NCBI RefSeq assembly: GCF_042242105.1
Contig: NC_092026.1
Span: 22,532,691 to 22,596,690, forward strand
Direction of reading: 5' to 3'
DNA: 64,000 nt
Origin: Pempheris klunzingeri
Lineage: Eukaryota > Chordata > Actinopteri > Acropomatiformes > Pempheridae
Below, piece by piece: positions 23,201 to 64,000 of the stretch. Each line of letters begins with the position of its first letter. Position 1 is the first letter of the stretch. Position numbers and translations under genes: made by a program. A model generated the notes under the pieces. It saw only the letters and a list, made by a program, of their open reading frames with translations, was not told the DNA's origin and searched no databases.

Positions 23201-26082
23201 AACAGCAAGGAAACACATGAAATGCTGGTTTCTTTAGAGGGCCAGGCAGGGACAAGCAGGGAAAATTAAATGTATTGATTTTTCCAAGACGACTGAATGT
23301 ATTTCCAAGTTTTTTGTGCTTTTGACTTTATACTACTTGACAATAAGTAACCACATGTGACATCCTAATTCATTGAGAGATTAGCCTGAGTGAATATGCA
23401 TTCTTTTCTTTTTTTTTTTCAAATTCTGTAAGGCAGCTGTGTGAAACTATCCAAATTAGCTGCCATAACAACCTGAGTCTTGTTTCCTCCCTCATGATGG
23501 AAACAAAACTTAAAAACAGCCAATACAAGATATGACAACTTTCTTTGTACAGGAGTATGTTTTTTTTTTTTAATTAAGAGAGTAGGGCTGTAGCATTATA
23601 TGTGAAAATGTGATTATGTTATAATTAAGCAAATTCTGTTATCTAAATGAATTATTCTGAATAAATTGTAATTAAAAGCTAATGAAACTTTTTTTATTTT
23701 ACACAAATGACAAGCTGTTAATGAAGATCATAGTTATGCAGCATATAACTGAACATAAGTTTGATTATTGTGTTTGTAATATCTTATACAGTTTCTATGT
23801 TGGGATGCGTAACAATAAATTGATTTTATTCCTAAAAATGTTGTGATATCAATTCTAATCACATCGTCTAGGAAAGAGCACTTCATCTCTTTTAAGTGAT
23901 CAATCTAGTCACTAAACCTGCAACAACACCCTGAGAAACACAGGTGAGGCTACATACCGATGAGCTGGATTTAAAGGAGTGTTTTGGAGAAAGGTTGACA
24001 GGGCTGCTGCTGAGGAGAGAAGTACTCCCCAGAGGAGGAGTGCTTCGCAGGGAGTCTCTGAGTGGAGCTGAGCCAGCTGTAAATCCGGACAAAACAGGCA
24101 GCACAGGCACAGCACCTGCCAGCGCACCTGCAGACTTCTTCCTTTTTTGGGGTGGGATGAGGGAGGTGGGCAAGGTAGTTGGGATAGGCTCCTGCTCCAT
24201 GGCCCGATACACAAGATGCATGGCCTAGAAAATGGGAAATCAGATCATTTATTATGTTTTTATTATTTTTCCTCTTGATTTTAAAGATTAAGTATTAGCT
24301 ACCAAAAATTACCCTGGAGTGAATAGGCACCAGCTTACCACTGTGAATTCATCTTTGTCCAAGTGTCCATCTTTGTCAACATCACTTAGGTCCCAAATCT
24401 ACAGAAAAAAACAAAAAAAAAAAAGAACAAGAATAAGTTCCTTTGAATTGTTAACATTCCAATGTCAAAGAAGGCAGTGCAACAGTGTTATGAGCTACAT
24501 CACCTTTCCTAACACATCCAGAGGTAGCTTGGAGTTGATCAAAATTGGTCTGACTTTATCACCAGAGAGGAGGCCATTTACAGGGGATAGACTCTCAAAA
24601 ATGCCCTCAAACTTCCCTTTTTCATCAGGCTGGGGAAGGAAGAAAATCCATTTTAGTTGGAAAGCTTGATCTTGATCTTCGAAATAATCTTGACAAATGG
24701 TATCAACTCACCCTAATTGCCCACTGTGAGTCAGGCCCTGTTGTCGAAACACTTAACAATGGACTGCTGGTGTCTCTCTGTGAAAAAAATAGGCAAGGAT
24801 GAGACACTAACAAGCAGAGCAGATAAACGCAGTAACAACTGTATGTAGATGGGGAAAAGACATTTATGGATGCAAGTTTTCCTTTACAATATCACTTTCT
24901 GATGCAGTCCATATCCACTCATTTCTCATGTGAGCTACAGAAGTATTTTTTTCTCCACCAGCTGTCACATTATCCAATACTGCAATTGTCAAATTACTTA
25001 CAAATTTGGGTGCAGCCAAGTTTTGGCTGAGATTGTTGAGGCTGATATCATTTCCACCCTGTGCTGAGGCCACCAGTCTCAAAGCTATGAAGAAACCCTA
25101 AGAAAGAGGAAGAAATCCAGACAGTGATCACTGCACACATCTGCATAACCACTTCCAGCAAATCTACCAGAGAAAATCATGAGTAGAAAAATGTTACCCG
25201 CTTATCCAAATAGCCTTTTCTTTCTGAATCTGCCAGATCCCAAATCTAAATGAAATGACAAGACAGAAAAAGTGTTTAGATGCTTCTGACTGAATATGAG
25301 TGTTTGTGTGTGAGCATGTAGGCGAGTTTGTGACACACCTTCCCCAACGTACTGTCTGACAGCCCGGACTTTTTAAGGAACTGAGCTGCATCTCCAGCCG
25401 ATACCTTGCCTGTGTTACCTGGATCCAGCTACAGAGAAGAAACAGCAAAACAACACATGGTTACAGCAGGACACTTTGAGTGACAGGTGACTGTGGACTG
25501 GAAATCAGACTTTACCTGTCTGTAATAGCTCTCATAAGCTGCGGTCCCACTTGATAACTGCACAGAGAAGAGAAATGTGACACCAAATAAGTTAGTAATA
25601 AGAGTTTAATAAGAGGCTAACACAAGCACAAGCACCGAATTAAGCTGACTGGAAGCAAGAACAACGGCATTAAGATAGCACGTAAGAGTAACGTTAGAGA
25701 AACACAGCATTGGTGGCTAACGTTAGCTTGCTTTACTTTAGTTTAACATCCTAGTTATGTTTTTAGTTTCATTAGTAGTCATTAGTCCTGCTGCTAACGT
25801 TTGTACTTTCCTTGTTAATAGTAGCATTAGCTTCCTTCCTCCATTAAACCGTAGTTCACAGTAACTCAGCTGTCCCCATCTTAACCTAGCTAACCATGAT
25901 AACTTAGTTGACTGCTAACATGGCTCCTCTGGCCGATATTCACCACCGTTTATGAAGCAGTAACGTTCGTGAGGACCTACGACGGCTGTCACTGTCACTC
26001 GATAATGACCAGTAACCAAATCTGAGACTTTTCCTGAGCTACTGAGAGTTGTTACCTGGCTGAGAGTCATGAGCGCCGCCAT
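11218..26082 (-). CDS. eps15l1: epidermal growth factor receptor substrate 15-like 1 (EPS15R)
   Basis: Clathrin-coat adaptor in receptor endocytosis that links AP-2, ubiquitinated cargo and NPF-containing partners. Exons 5' to 3': 26082-26056, 25557-25516, 25428-25339, 25245-25198, 25097-25002, 24777-24712, 24629-24504, 24398-24339, 24224-23958, 22800-22643, 21765-21600, 21389-21327, 19940-19855, 18957-18885, 18484-18323, 17773-17576, 17174-17010, 16758-16650, 16321-16182, 15893-15833, 14436-14351, 14083-14020, 11867-11851, 11364-11218. The product is about 838 aa (human 864). Three EH domains lie near residues 16-105, 125-215 and 280-370, each with the IWDLAD-type core. A coiled coil spans about 405-580 ([10 protein letters not shown] in human is [10 protein letters not shown] here). 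Eight DPF motifs lie in about 640-750 for AP-2 alpha-ear binding. A proline-rich segment (RPAPPYG) and a C-terminal UIM ([10 protein letters not shown]) follow. The start MAALMTLSQ matches the family. All junctions keep frame. The donor after 18323 is weak (GTTCAA). Confidence 0.93.
11851..11867 (-). other. eps15l1: eps15l1 17-nt microexon
   Basis: GATCTGAGTATGCCAAG is flanked by TTTTTCTGCCAG and GTAAGAAAG on the minus strand. It joins the phase-1 end of the proline-rich exon (14020) to the UIM exon (11364) and encodes GSEYAK. Skipping it would shift the frame of the last exon and destroy the ubiquitin-interacting motif. Its inclusion could therefore switch between UIM and non-UIM tails. Confidence 0.75.
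21327..21389 (-). other. eps15l1: eps15l1 63-nt symmetric exon (probably optional)
   Basis: 21 codons (starting [10 protein letters not shown]) lie between the end of EH domain 3 and the coiled coil, with a CTAACAG acceptor and a GTGAGT donor. Both ends are phase 0, so skipping is frame-neutral. I recall no equivalent in the human EPS15L1 protein, where PPSER leads directly to the DSSGS segment. It may be a fish-specific or tissue-specific insert in the linker. Confidence 0.6.
22041..22447. repeat. dispersed fish repeat in an eps15l1 intron
   Basis: A block of about 400 bp with the words GTGGACATGGGTTCTGGGTC, CCAGCAGGAGGCAACTCCAC and GGTGGCCATGATGGAGACCT. From memory, this is a common non-autonomous dispersed repeat in percomorph genomes. 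It is not coding and lies between the EH3 exons at 22643 and 21765. Confidence 0.55.
25689..25801. repeat. cluster of TAACGTTAGC-type palindromic words, eps15l1 intron 1
   Basis: TAACGTTAG at 25689-25697, the perfect 12-bp palindrome GCTAACGTTAGC at 25716-25727 and GCTAACGTT at 25793-25801 fall within about 115 bp, all within 400 bp of the first exon. The same word recurs around the calreticulin and dynein first exons. Confidence 0.7.
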
Positions 26083-26085
26083 ATT
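26077..26085 (-). promoter_or_regulatory. eps15l1: YY1-type site over the eps15l1 start codon
   Basis: CGCCATATT fits the YY1 consensus CGCCATNTT and overlaps the ATGGCGGCGC start. This arrangement is frequent at TATA-less housekeeping promoters. The surrounding 26050-26230 is CpG-rich, consistent with a broad promoter just upstream. Confidence 0.5.
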
Positions 26086-26235
26086 TCCTGGTGTCTCGGG
26101 AGTGCGCACACGCCCCTTAACCGAGCGGGCACGAGCGGCGGCAGGCCGTTTTTCCGGTGGGTGGACCGACCCGGTCACTGCACCGGAGGGCGCTGGTCCT
26201 GCCAGTCTGTGTGTGTGCACTGAGCAATGGCTGAT

Positions 26236-26787
26236 ACTGAGGGGGATCAGACATGGGCACAAAGCGCTGTCTCAGGCCTTGGCTATGACTGCATGGAGGA
26301 AACACACCATGTGACCAGGCACAGGTGGAAACCTGATTTAAAGGCTCTAAAATCGTTTGGTGCAGCAATATGAACCCCTGAATCATAATTTTCATATAAA
26401 GCACTTCTACCAACTCTTAGAGGATCCATGTATCAAGATCTAATTGTAACACTTTTAGTTTTCTGATCTATTTTCCTCATGTGGTGCATAAACCTAAATA
26501 AGGTGTTTAATATAATTATCACAACCACAGAAACTGGCATGTGGTAAACCTGGAGTGAGCTGCAATGGTTCCCTTCCAGGGTCTGGGCAAAATATATTAT
26601 GCCACTATGAGAATTTGCACTCTGCTATGCATTTAAAGGCAACACGACACACACAGTTCAAAAAGAGTGGGAGGGACCAGCGGGTTAACATCTACATTTT
26701 GGCACAGGGCCATCTCGCAGGTTCATCCAGCCCCAAGAAACAGCAACACTTAACACTTCTGCCATGCCACTGAAGGAGACAGAGCAT
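26236..26787. other. intergenic gap between eps15l1 and calreticulin
   Basis: No gene or repeat I recognise. It holds the distal eps15l1 promoter flank and ends at the calreticulin poly(A) signal. Small open frames look like chance. Confidence 0.55.
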
Positions 26788-26793
26788 TTTATT
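26788..26793 (-). terminator. calr3: calreticulin poly(A) signal AATAAA
   Basis: TTTATT on the plus strand reads AATAAA on the minus strand, about 1.05 kb after the calreticulin stop codon. The intervening 26794-27845 is therefore read as 3' UTR. Confidence 0.5.
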
Positions 26794-27845
26794 AGGGGTT
26801 TTAAGTATGCCCTCTGCAAGAATAGAACCGTTTATAAAACATAGGTCAACAGGCAAAACATTTTCTTTTGTATTGGACTAATGTTCAGTGTCCCCAGAGG
26901 TTGACAAGGCTTCCCAGAAACAACACACTTTAACCATTATGCATGCTTGCCTTTACCCAGTGGGACAACTCTTGATTTAAAAATATGGCAGGTTGTATTT
27001 TGCATTCAGTCCAATGAATTTGAAGTGTGAAGTCAGATAATTCACATTTAAAACAACATAATTCCAAAATGTGCGTATGCAGAACAAAATAGGACCAGGC
27101 AATAAGGTTATAATCTTTTAATAAAAACTTTGGCATCAATAACATTCTGTCCAATAAAAATAAGCATGTGACCCTTGGCGATGTCATGAGTCACACCAGG
27201 GGCATCTTTTACTCCAGGCTTTTCAAAACACAACCTCACTGTGCATTTAGACGAAGATTATTTTATGTCTTAACACTTCATTCAATTATGCCTTAAAAAG
27301 AGTGGAAAGGAAAATAAGAAGTCAGTGCCACAGACGCAATCAAAATAAGTTACATCAAAGTCTTGATTTCTGTCTGTATTTTGTGAGTCTTAACAGTTTA
27401 TGAATTAAATGATCAGAGACAATTTCCTTCAGGGACAATGCAGCTGAAGTCTGAGTGGCTGATAATTATTGTCTGTAAATCTCAATGAGCCATATTTACC
27501 ACAGCTTCAGGTAAACTGTGCAAGGGAATCTGCACATAAAGTACAGTGAAGATCCAAAAACCAAACAATACATGTCAGTGAGGAAAAGATGGAGATGTTA
27601 GACGTAGAAGGAAAAAACCTTAGAATCAATCCAGCAGTTCAAGGGCAACAGGCTTATATCATGACCAAAATGAAAGAGAAACTAAAACCATGAACATCCA
27701 CTTGCCACCCTGCACTGCATTTGCCCCCCCAAGTTGGGTTGTGTCTAAATCTCAGGGAATGGATGCACAGCAGCCACAATACCCCTGGGAAACACAGGAC
27801 AGAGTTCCTAAAGGTGGGACACACAACATATCTGGCCACACCTCC

Positions 27846-30619
27846 TCAAAGTTCATCTTTAAGCTTTGCTTCCTCCTCATCCATTTCTGAAAGTGCCTCC
27901 TCCATGTCGTCCTTAGTATCCTCCTCATCCACGTCTTCGTCATCTTCATCGACATCGTCGTCTTCTTCGGCATCAGTGCCTTGTTCTTTGTTCTTCTCCT
28001 CCTCCTCTTTCCGCTTCAGGTCATCTTGCTCTTGTTTCATTTTCCTCTCTGGTTCCTGTGGGCAGAGTTTCGATAATCAAACCACACCTCTTTATCTATT
28101 CAGTATCTCATTAGCAGTGGTTTCATGTGTTGTACGAATGACAAAATATGGATTAAAAAGAATAGCAGCACTAGCGTACTTTTGTGGCACCCCATGTCTC
28201 CTTTGCGATGTCCTCTGCTTCCTTCACATCGTCTGCGACCAGGAAGTTGTCAAAGATGGTACCAGATTTCACCTGAGATAAACAGAAACAAATGTTATAT
28301 TGAAGCCTAAGCATCACAGCCACATTATCATTATCACATGATCGCTTTCTCTCTCACCTGCCAGAGATCAAGACCAACGACACCAATGTTGTCAAACTTG
28401 TAGATGTTCGAATCAGGACTGTATTCAGGATTGTCAATCTCAGGATGCACCCACGATCCTTTGTAGTTGGGGTTGTCGATCTGTTTGGGTTTCCATTCTC
28501 CCTGCAATACAGGAGGTCATTATGAGGCTGCAAAGGCATTATTAGCCGAGGAGATCAGACAAGGCATAAACACTAACCAAGACATGACTATCCAACTTAA
28601 GCCTACCTTGTACTCTTGGTTGGGAATCATGGGTGGCTCCCACTCTCCGTCCATATCCTCATCCCAGTCTTCAGGCTTTTTCGCATCAGGGTCAGGAATG
28701 TTTTCAGGTTTGTCCCAGTCCTAAAGAAGAACAAAATGGAAGTTGAACTAACATAAATTTGTTCTTTTAAGCCTACATTCCTCCTCGTGTCAACATTTCC
28801 CATGGGCGTAACAGCCCCCTCCAGTCAGCAAAAGGTGAATTTTACGGTGGATGAGGTTATTTAAGTTTATTACTTAATTATACTAGTAATCTTATTCACC
28901 TCAGGCTTGGTGTCATCAACGTCGTCAATCTTGGCACGATCATCCCAGTCCTCTGGCTTCTTAGCTTCGGGGTCCTTAATTTTCTTAGGAGGCAGCAGGT
29001 CCCAGTCATCCTCCAGACTGCCAGATTCTACCTTCTCGTTGTCAATCTTCACCACATAGGTCTGATCTGGATTCAGGATCAGTGTGTACAGGTGGGTCAG
29101 CTCATCATCCTGGAAGAAGCAGAAGCGTTCGGATTAAGCCACAACTGCAGAGATATAGCAGCATATGTATATACTGTAAGAAAAGTAGATTTCCCCCAAA
29201 TTTAAAATGCCAGAATTACCTTGCACTTAATCTCTTTCTTGATGAGGTGATTTTTGCCCTTGTAATTGAAGATGACGTGGACTTTCTTGGTGCTGTAGCC
29301 ACAGATATCAGGGCCTGGGTGAAATAAATGAAATTACTAAATGTTCCAAATCTTACTGTTGAAACCATTCAATTATTATCGATCGATTAATCATCGCTTA
29401 CCAAACATGATGTAGTATGATGAGTCTCCATGCATGGCAGTCTGATCCAAGTCACCAGGGAAGACCTTCACATAGCCACCACCACAGTCAATCTTTTGCT
29501 CATGCTTGACGGTGAACTGAATGACCAGAGGCTTGCCCTCATTGCTGAAAGGCTCAAAATGGGCAGAAAGAGCGTAGAAACGAGCATCCTGGCTTGTTTG
29601 CAGACCTAAAAAAGGGAAGTGCAAGAGAATTTTTTCACGGGACACACATTACATAGGTTTACAGCAAGAGATTCTGCTAACAGTGTGGGAACTAGACTGA
29701 ACTTTAGATTATGTACATGAATCGTTTCAGACAGAAGAGCTCTTTGAGACAATGTCAGGGTCGCAGAGAGGACCTGTTTACCTTTGTAAATATTAGGAGC
29801 TGTAGAATCAGGTTGCAACTTTATTCATTTAAAGTGTTGCTCTCAAAAAGGTTAACTTTTACAATAGGAGTCCAATATTTATACCAGGAACACATTTTTA
29901 ATAATGACAAAGGCCTTTCAGCCACGATGAAAACAGCATGATCATCACAAATGTATTGTCACACACGTGATTCTTGATTTATAATGTCTGGAGAATAAGA
30001 TAAATAATCTACCTTTGTCCTTCTCGGCATCTCCATAGAAGTTGCCAGCTGTTAGTTTCCATTCTCCATAGTCAGATTTGTGTTTGGAGTTCACCCAGCG
30101 ACTTCTCCATTCATCTAAACAGGAAAAGATCAGTAAGTTTAAACACTTTCAGCACCTCCTTCACATGCATCAAGCTAGCTAGCCAACTATCCATTTAGAT
30201 ACACTTTGAAACTGTCAAACCGGCATTACTAGTTGGTTTGCTAAGCTAACGTGAGACATTTATTGTACGACTTAGGCCACAACTAGTTAGCAACTTAGGT
30301 GTAGCGTTAAGTGGTATGTGAGTCACGTTTGCTAGCTTTTGGGCCTTGCTAAAACAGCAAACAACCCTGTTTAAAGTCAGGAAAATTGGAATTTAACTAC
30401 ATCGCCGATTTAAAATATGTGTCGTGGAGAACAGGCTTTCAATAAGAATAAAAAACTGCTAAGCTAACATGCAATGAATTAACCTCCTGTACAACTAACA
30501 CTGGTATTATAAATTCCTATGGCAAACTCACCACCGTCCAGAAACTCCTCCCGAAAGTAAACCGTTGCATGTACGCAGTAAACTGCTAATATCACCGCAA
30601 CTACACCCAACACTTTCAT
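27846..30619 (-). CDS. calr3: calreticulin (ER lectin chaperone, 419 aa)
   Basis: Ca2+-binding lectin chaperone of the ER lumen that folds monoglucosylated glycoproteins with ERp57. Exons 5' to 3': 30619-30532, 30114-30013, 29605-29402, 29314-29220, 29109-28900, 28720-28607, 28501-28358, 28272-28180, 28055-27846; all frames join. A signal peptide covers about residues 1-18 ([15 protein letters not shown]). The globular N-domain has IDCGGGYVK and keeps the three family cysteines (IDC, DIC, IKC). The P-domain has three KPEDWD repeats and three G-W-x-P-type repeats (GEWEPP, GEWKPK, GSWVHP). The C-tail is Asp/Glu-rich and ends AKLKDEL. Length matches human CALR (417 aa). The sequence alone looks like ordinary calreticulin. 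The symbol calr3 rests on the eps15l1 neighbour, as in human 19p13.11; human CALR lies elsewhere on 19p. Fish have calr, calr3a and calr3b, so the exact paralogue is unsettled. Confidence 0.92.
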
Positions 30620-30701
30620 TTTCTCAGCTCGACTTTTCACCGCTGACAACGTCCCTGCCGAGTGACTTGGCTGGAGAAGACCTTGTGAGGAGGAAGAGAA
30701 G

Positions 30702-30712
30702 ATAATATTTTA
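30702..30712 (-). promoter_or_regulatory. calr3: calreticulin TATA-like element (candidate)
   Basis: The minus strand reads TAAAATATTAT about 85-95 bp upstream of the start codon and about 60 bp downstream of the ERSE. Together with an inverted CCAAT box at 30745-30749 (ATTGG on plus), this is a plausible core promoter. Confidence 0.4.
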
Positions 30713-30771
30713 GAGTCGCTCCAGCGAACAGATGTCTGTCTGCCATTGGACAACAACACGGTGAGTCTGGG

Positions 30772-30790
30772 CCAATAACAGTAGACCACG
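30772..30790 (+). promoter_or_regulatory. calr3: ER stress response element (ERSE), perfect consensus
   Basis: CCAAT (30772-30776), exactly nine bases, then CCACG (30786-30790) is the canonical ERSE. It is bound by NF-Y at CCAAT and by ATF6/XBP1 at CCACG, and is known from GRP78, GRP94 and calreticulin promoters. It lies about 155 bp upstream of the calreticulin ATG. It predicts unfolded-protein-response control of this calreticulin. Confidence 0.85.
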
Positions 30791-31167
30791 AAACATAGAT
30801 CCTTCCCAGAGCCTGATCCAGGACCAGCGGATAGTTCGATCACATTTACTTTGTCATTGTACCAACGGCCCTGAGGAGGGTGCCAGAAATCACTCACAGA
30901 AAATAAAATGGTCGCCGGATGAGGATGTGACAGCCATCAGGACCACTCCTGCACACCTGGTGATGTTTTTAAGTAGAAAACGAAGTGATTTAGTAAGAAA
31001 ATAGTATAAGACTACTAAATCAGCGCAATTCATAGGATTGTGTTAGTATAAGGCTAATTAAAAACTTGACAAGGCGACAAAAACTGAAGGAAAGGACACA
31101 AACAAAGTGAAAGTTTGTTGATGAGGTTTAAACCGTCCTTCAAGTCTTAACGTCTCAACGGCCAACG

Positions 31168-31182
31168 GTAGTCAGCAGCAAC
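31168..31182 (+). promoter_or_regulatory. dnah8: RFX X-box candidate for the dynein gene
   Basis: GTAGTC-AGC-AGCAAC fits the degenerate X-box GTHDYY-N0-3-RGNAAC bound by RFX factors at cilia genes. It sits about 155 bp before the upstream candidate start codon at 31337, the usual X-box distance. Confidence 0.5.
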
Positions 31183-31242
31183 CGGACTGATCAACGGCTG
31201 GATTTGGATGATCTGTCAGCGGCCTAAAAAAACACCCGCAGG

Positions 31243-31249
31243 TGTTTAC
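31243..31249 (+). promoter_or_regulatory. dnah8: FOXJ1-like forkhead site
   Basis: TGTTTAC is a forkhead core of the type used by FOXJ1, the master activator of motile-cilia genes. It lies 61 bp downstream of the X-box candidate. A seven-base match is weak alone; the pairing with the X-box makes it worth noting. Confidence 0.4.
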
Positions 31250-31281
31250 TACTTCGAAAACAGACACAGCACGAACATAAA

Positions 31282-31317
31282 ATGAGGCCAACAAGCTTCT
31301 ATAATTTTATCTGGTAA
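31282..31317 (+). other. dnah8: possible upstream open reading frame
   Basis: A 12-codon frame (ATG at 31282, TAA at 31315-31317) would lie in the 5' UTR if transcription starts near the forkhead site. It could dampen translation. The transcription start is not known. Confidence 0.3.
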
Positions 31318-31336
31318 CTGTTTTGCTAAGGGAAGA

Positions 31337-63024
<31,688 letters not shown>

Positions 63025-63035
63025 CCTAAAGAGAA

Positions 63036-63041
63036 AATAAA
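63036..63041 (+). terminator. dnah8: dynein poly(A) signal AATAAA
   Basis: AATAAA begins 12 nt after the TAA stop codon. If used, the 3' UTR is only about 30 nt. I saw no other AATAAA in the first few hundred bases downstream. Confidence 0.6.
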
Positions 63042-63059
63042 TATTCTTTTTCAATGCCA

Positions 63060-64000
63060 ACTCCCTGTCAGGAGGTATACTTCATATAGTCACTAGTTAG
63101 ATTTCAGTGTATTGCACTAGACGGGTGACAACCATTTAGAGAGCATGTTCTACCTCTCCCTATGTTCTGTAGCTGACAAATCGTCCCAGTAATATAAAGT
63201 AGTGAAAATATCCTTTGCTCTTTTTATGCATTTAGTTCAGTGCTAGTAATCACTATATAGTACGTTTAATCCAGTCATCCTGTTAATATAATAACCTGAT
63301 TAATTTTCTTTTAAGTTCTTTTCCATCTGAGATAAAAGACTTGACAATGATATTCTGGAGGCAGTTGAGTTGGAAATTTGACTGAAGGTATGACTGAACA
63401 GTGAGCTCTCACCAATCACATAAACAGCACTGCAGGTAAATGACACAAGTGTTTGAGAATGACATAATGAACATGAATCCACTTAATTTTGCACTTGGGT
63501 CTTTCATGTGCACATCATGAGGACATCCCCCCCTTATAAATCACAAGCCGAGGAACTTCAAGCACTTAAAATATGTACCCACAGTGTAATTTATATGCTT
63601 AAGAATGTTCGATGAACACTATAAATTTTCAATATCCGAATGTTCACCGTTTTCTATAAACAGTGCAGAATCATTTTACTTCCTTACCAATGTAATGTGT
63701 AAAATTCTGTAGCAGTCTCAAACTAAGAGTGATGATCAAAACCACCAACAAGATTTAAAGAAGGGAAATGGCAGATGGATTAATGCTCACACTCATAGTA
63801 CTGAGCAGTTACTACATTTACGAAGTGTAGGGAGGGACCCTAGACCACTATACAGGTTACTATAACCCAATAATCAGACAAATTATCCATACTTCACCCT
63901 ACAAGACCAGTAAATACTCCCTGCTTACTCTGTAGGCACAAGACCTGACACAGCTGAATGTCTTCAAATTATATGGACACATCAAATCTACTGAGGACAG
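63060..64000. other. 3' flank of the dynein gene
   Basis: AT-rich sequence with no gene, repeat or RNA that I recognise. Confidence 0.5.

Noticed and set aside
27721-28281. 186-codon plus-strand open frame rich in serine
   Set aside because: It is the antisense of the acidic GAT/GAA-rich last exon of calreticulin, which reads as serine on the other strand. It is not a gene.
63300-63482. 60-codon minus-strand frame in the 3' flank
   Set aside because: Too short, no motif, no supporting signals.

Overview
This is vertebrate nuclear DNA, almost certainly from a ray-finned fish and probably a percomorph. Four intron-containing protein genes with GT-AG splicing fill most of it. Introns are short, and several dispersed elements match repeats I associate with percomorph genomes. 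There are no operons, prokaryotic signals, CRISPR arrays or recognisable tRNA or rRNA genes. All gene models were spliced by hand from the sequence. Every exon junction keeps the reading frame, and no gene shows a frameshift or premature stop.

Layout. (1) 1-5900: gene-poor upstream DNA with dispersed repeats, a CA microsatellite, and an orphan TATA/MEF2/CACCC-type core promoter near 1730-1790 that belongs to no gene I can identify. (2) 6240-7820 (+): klf2, three exons, 385 aa, Kruppel-like factor with three C-terminal C2H2 fingers. (3) 26082-11218 (-): eps15l1, 24 exons, about 838 aa, endocytic adaptor with three EH domains, a coiled coil, DPF repeats and a C-terminal ubiquitin-interacting motif. 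It converges on klf2. (4) 30619-27846 (-): a calreticulin, nine exons, 419 aa, ending in KDEL. It is probably calr3 by its position next to eps15l1. (5) 31337-63024 (+): a complete axonemal dynein heavy chain of the DNAH8/DNAH5 gamma outer-arm type, about 93 constitutive exons and about 4,576 aa. The C-terminal half resembles DNAH8 best. (6) 63042-64000: 3' flank with nothing recognised.

The klf2-eps15l1-calreticulin order and orientation match human 19p13.11 (KLF2, EPS15L1, CALR3). The dynein gene is not part of that human block. The calreticulin and dynein genes are divergent with 717 bp between their start codons. That gap holds a perfect ER-stress element (CCAAT-N9-CCACG) on the calreticulin side and an RFX X-box plus a FOXJ1-like site on the dynein side. 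Two different programmes (secretory stress and motile cilia) therefore appear packed into one bidirectional promoter.

The best leads for something undescribed are: a 192-nt, phase-symmetric, stop-free cassette exon in the dynein tail with strong splice sites and no counterpart in the family; a 90-nt stop-free intron next to the AAA4 P-loop; a trinucleotide-repeat expansion inside a splice acceptor; a 63-nt optional-looking exon and a 17-nt microexon in eps15l1; and the orphan promoter upstream of klf2.
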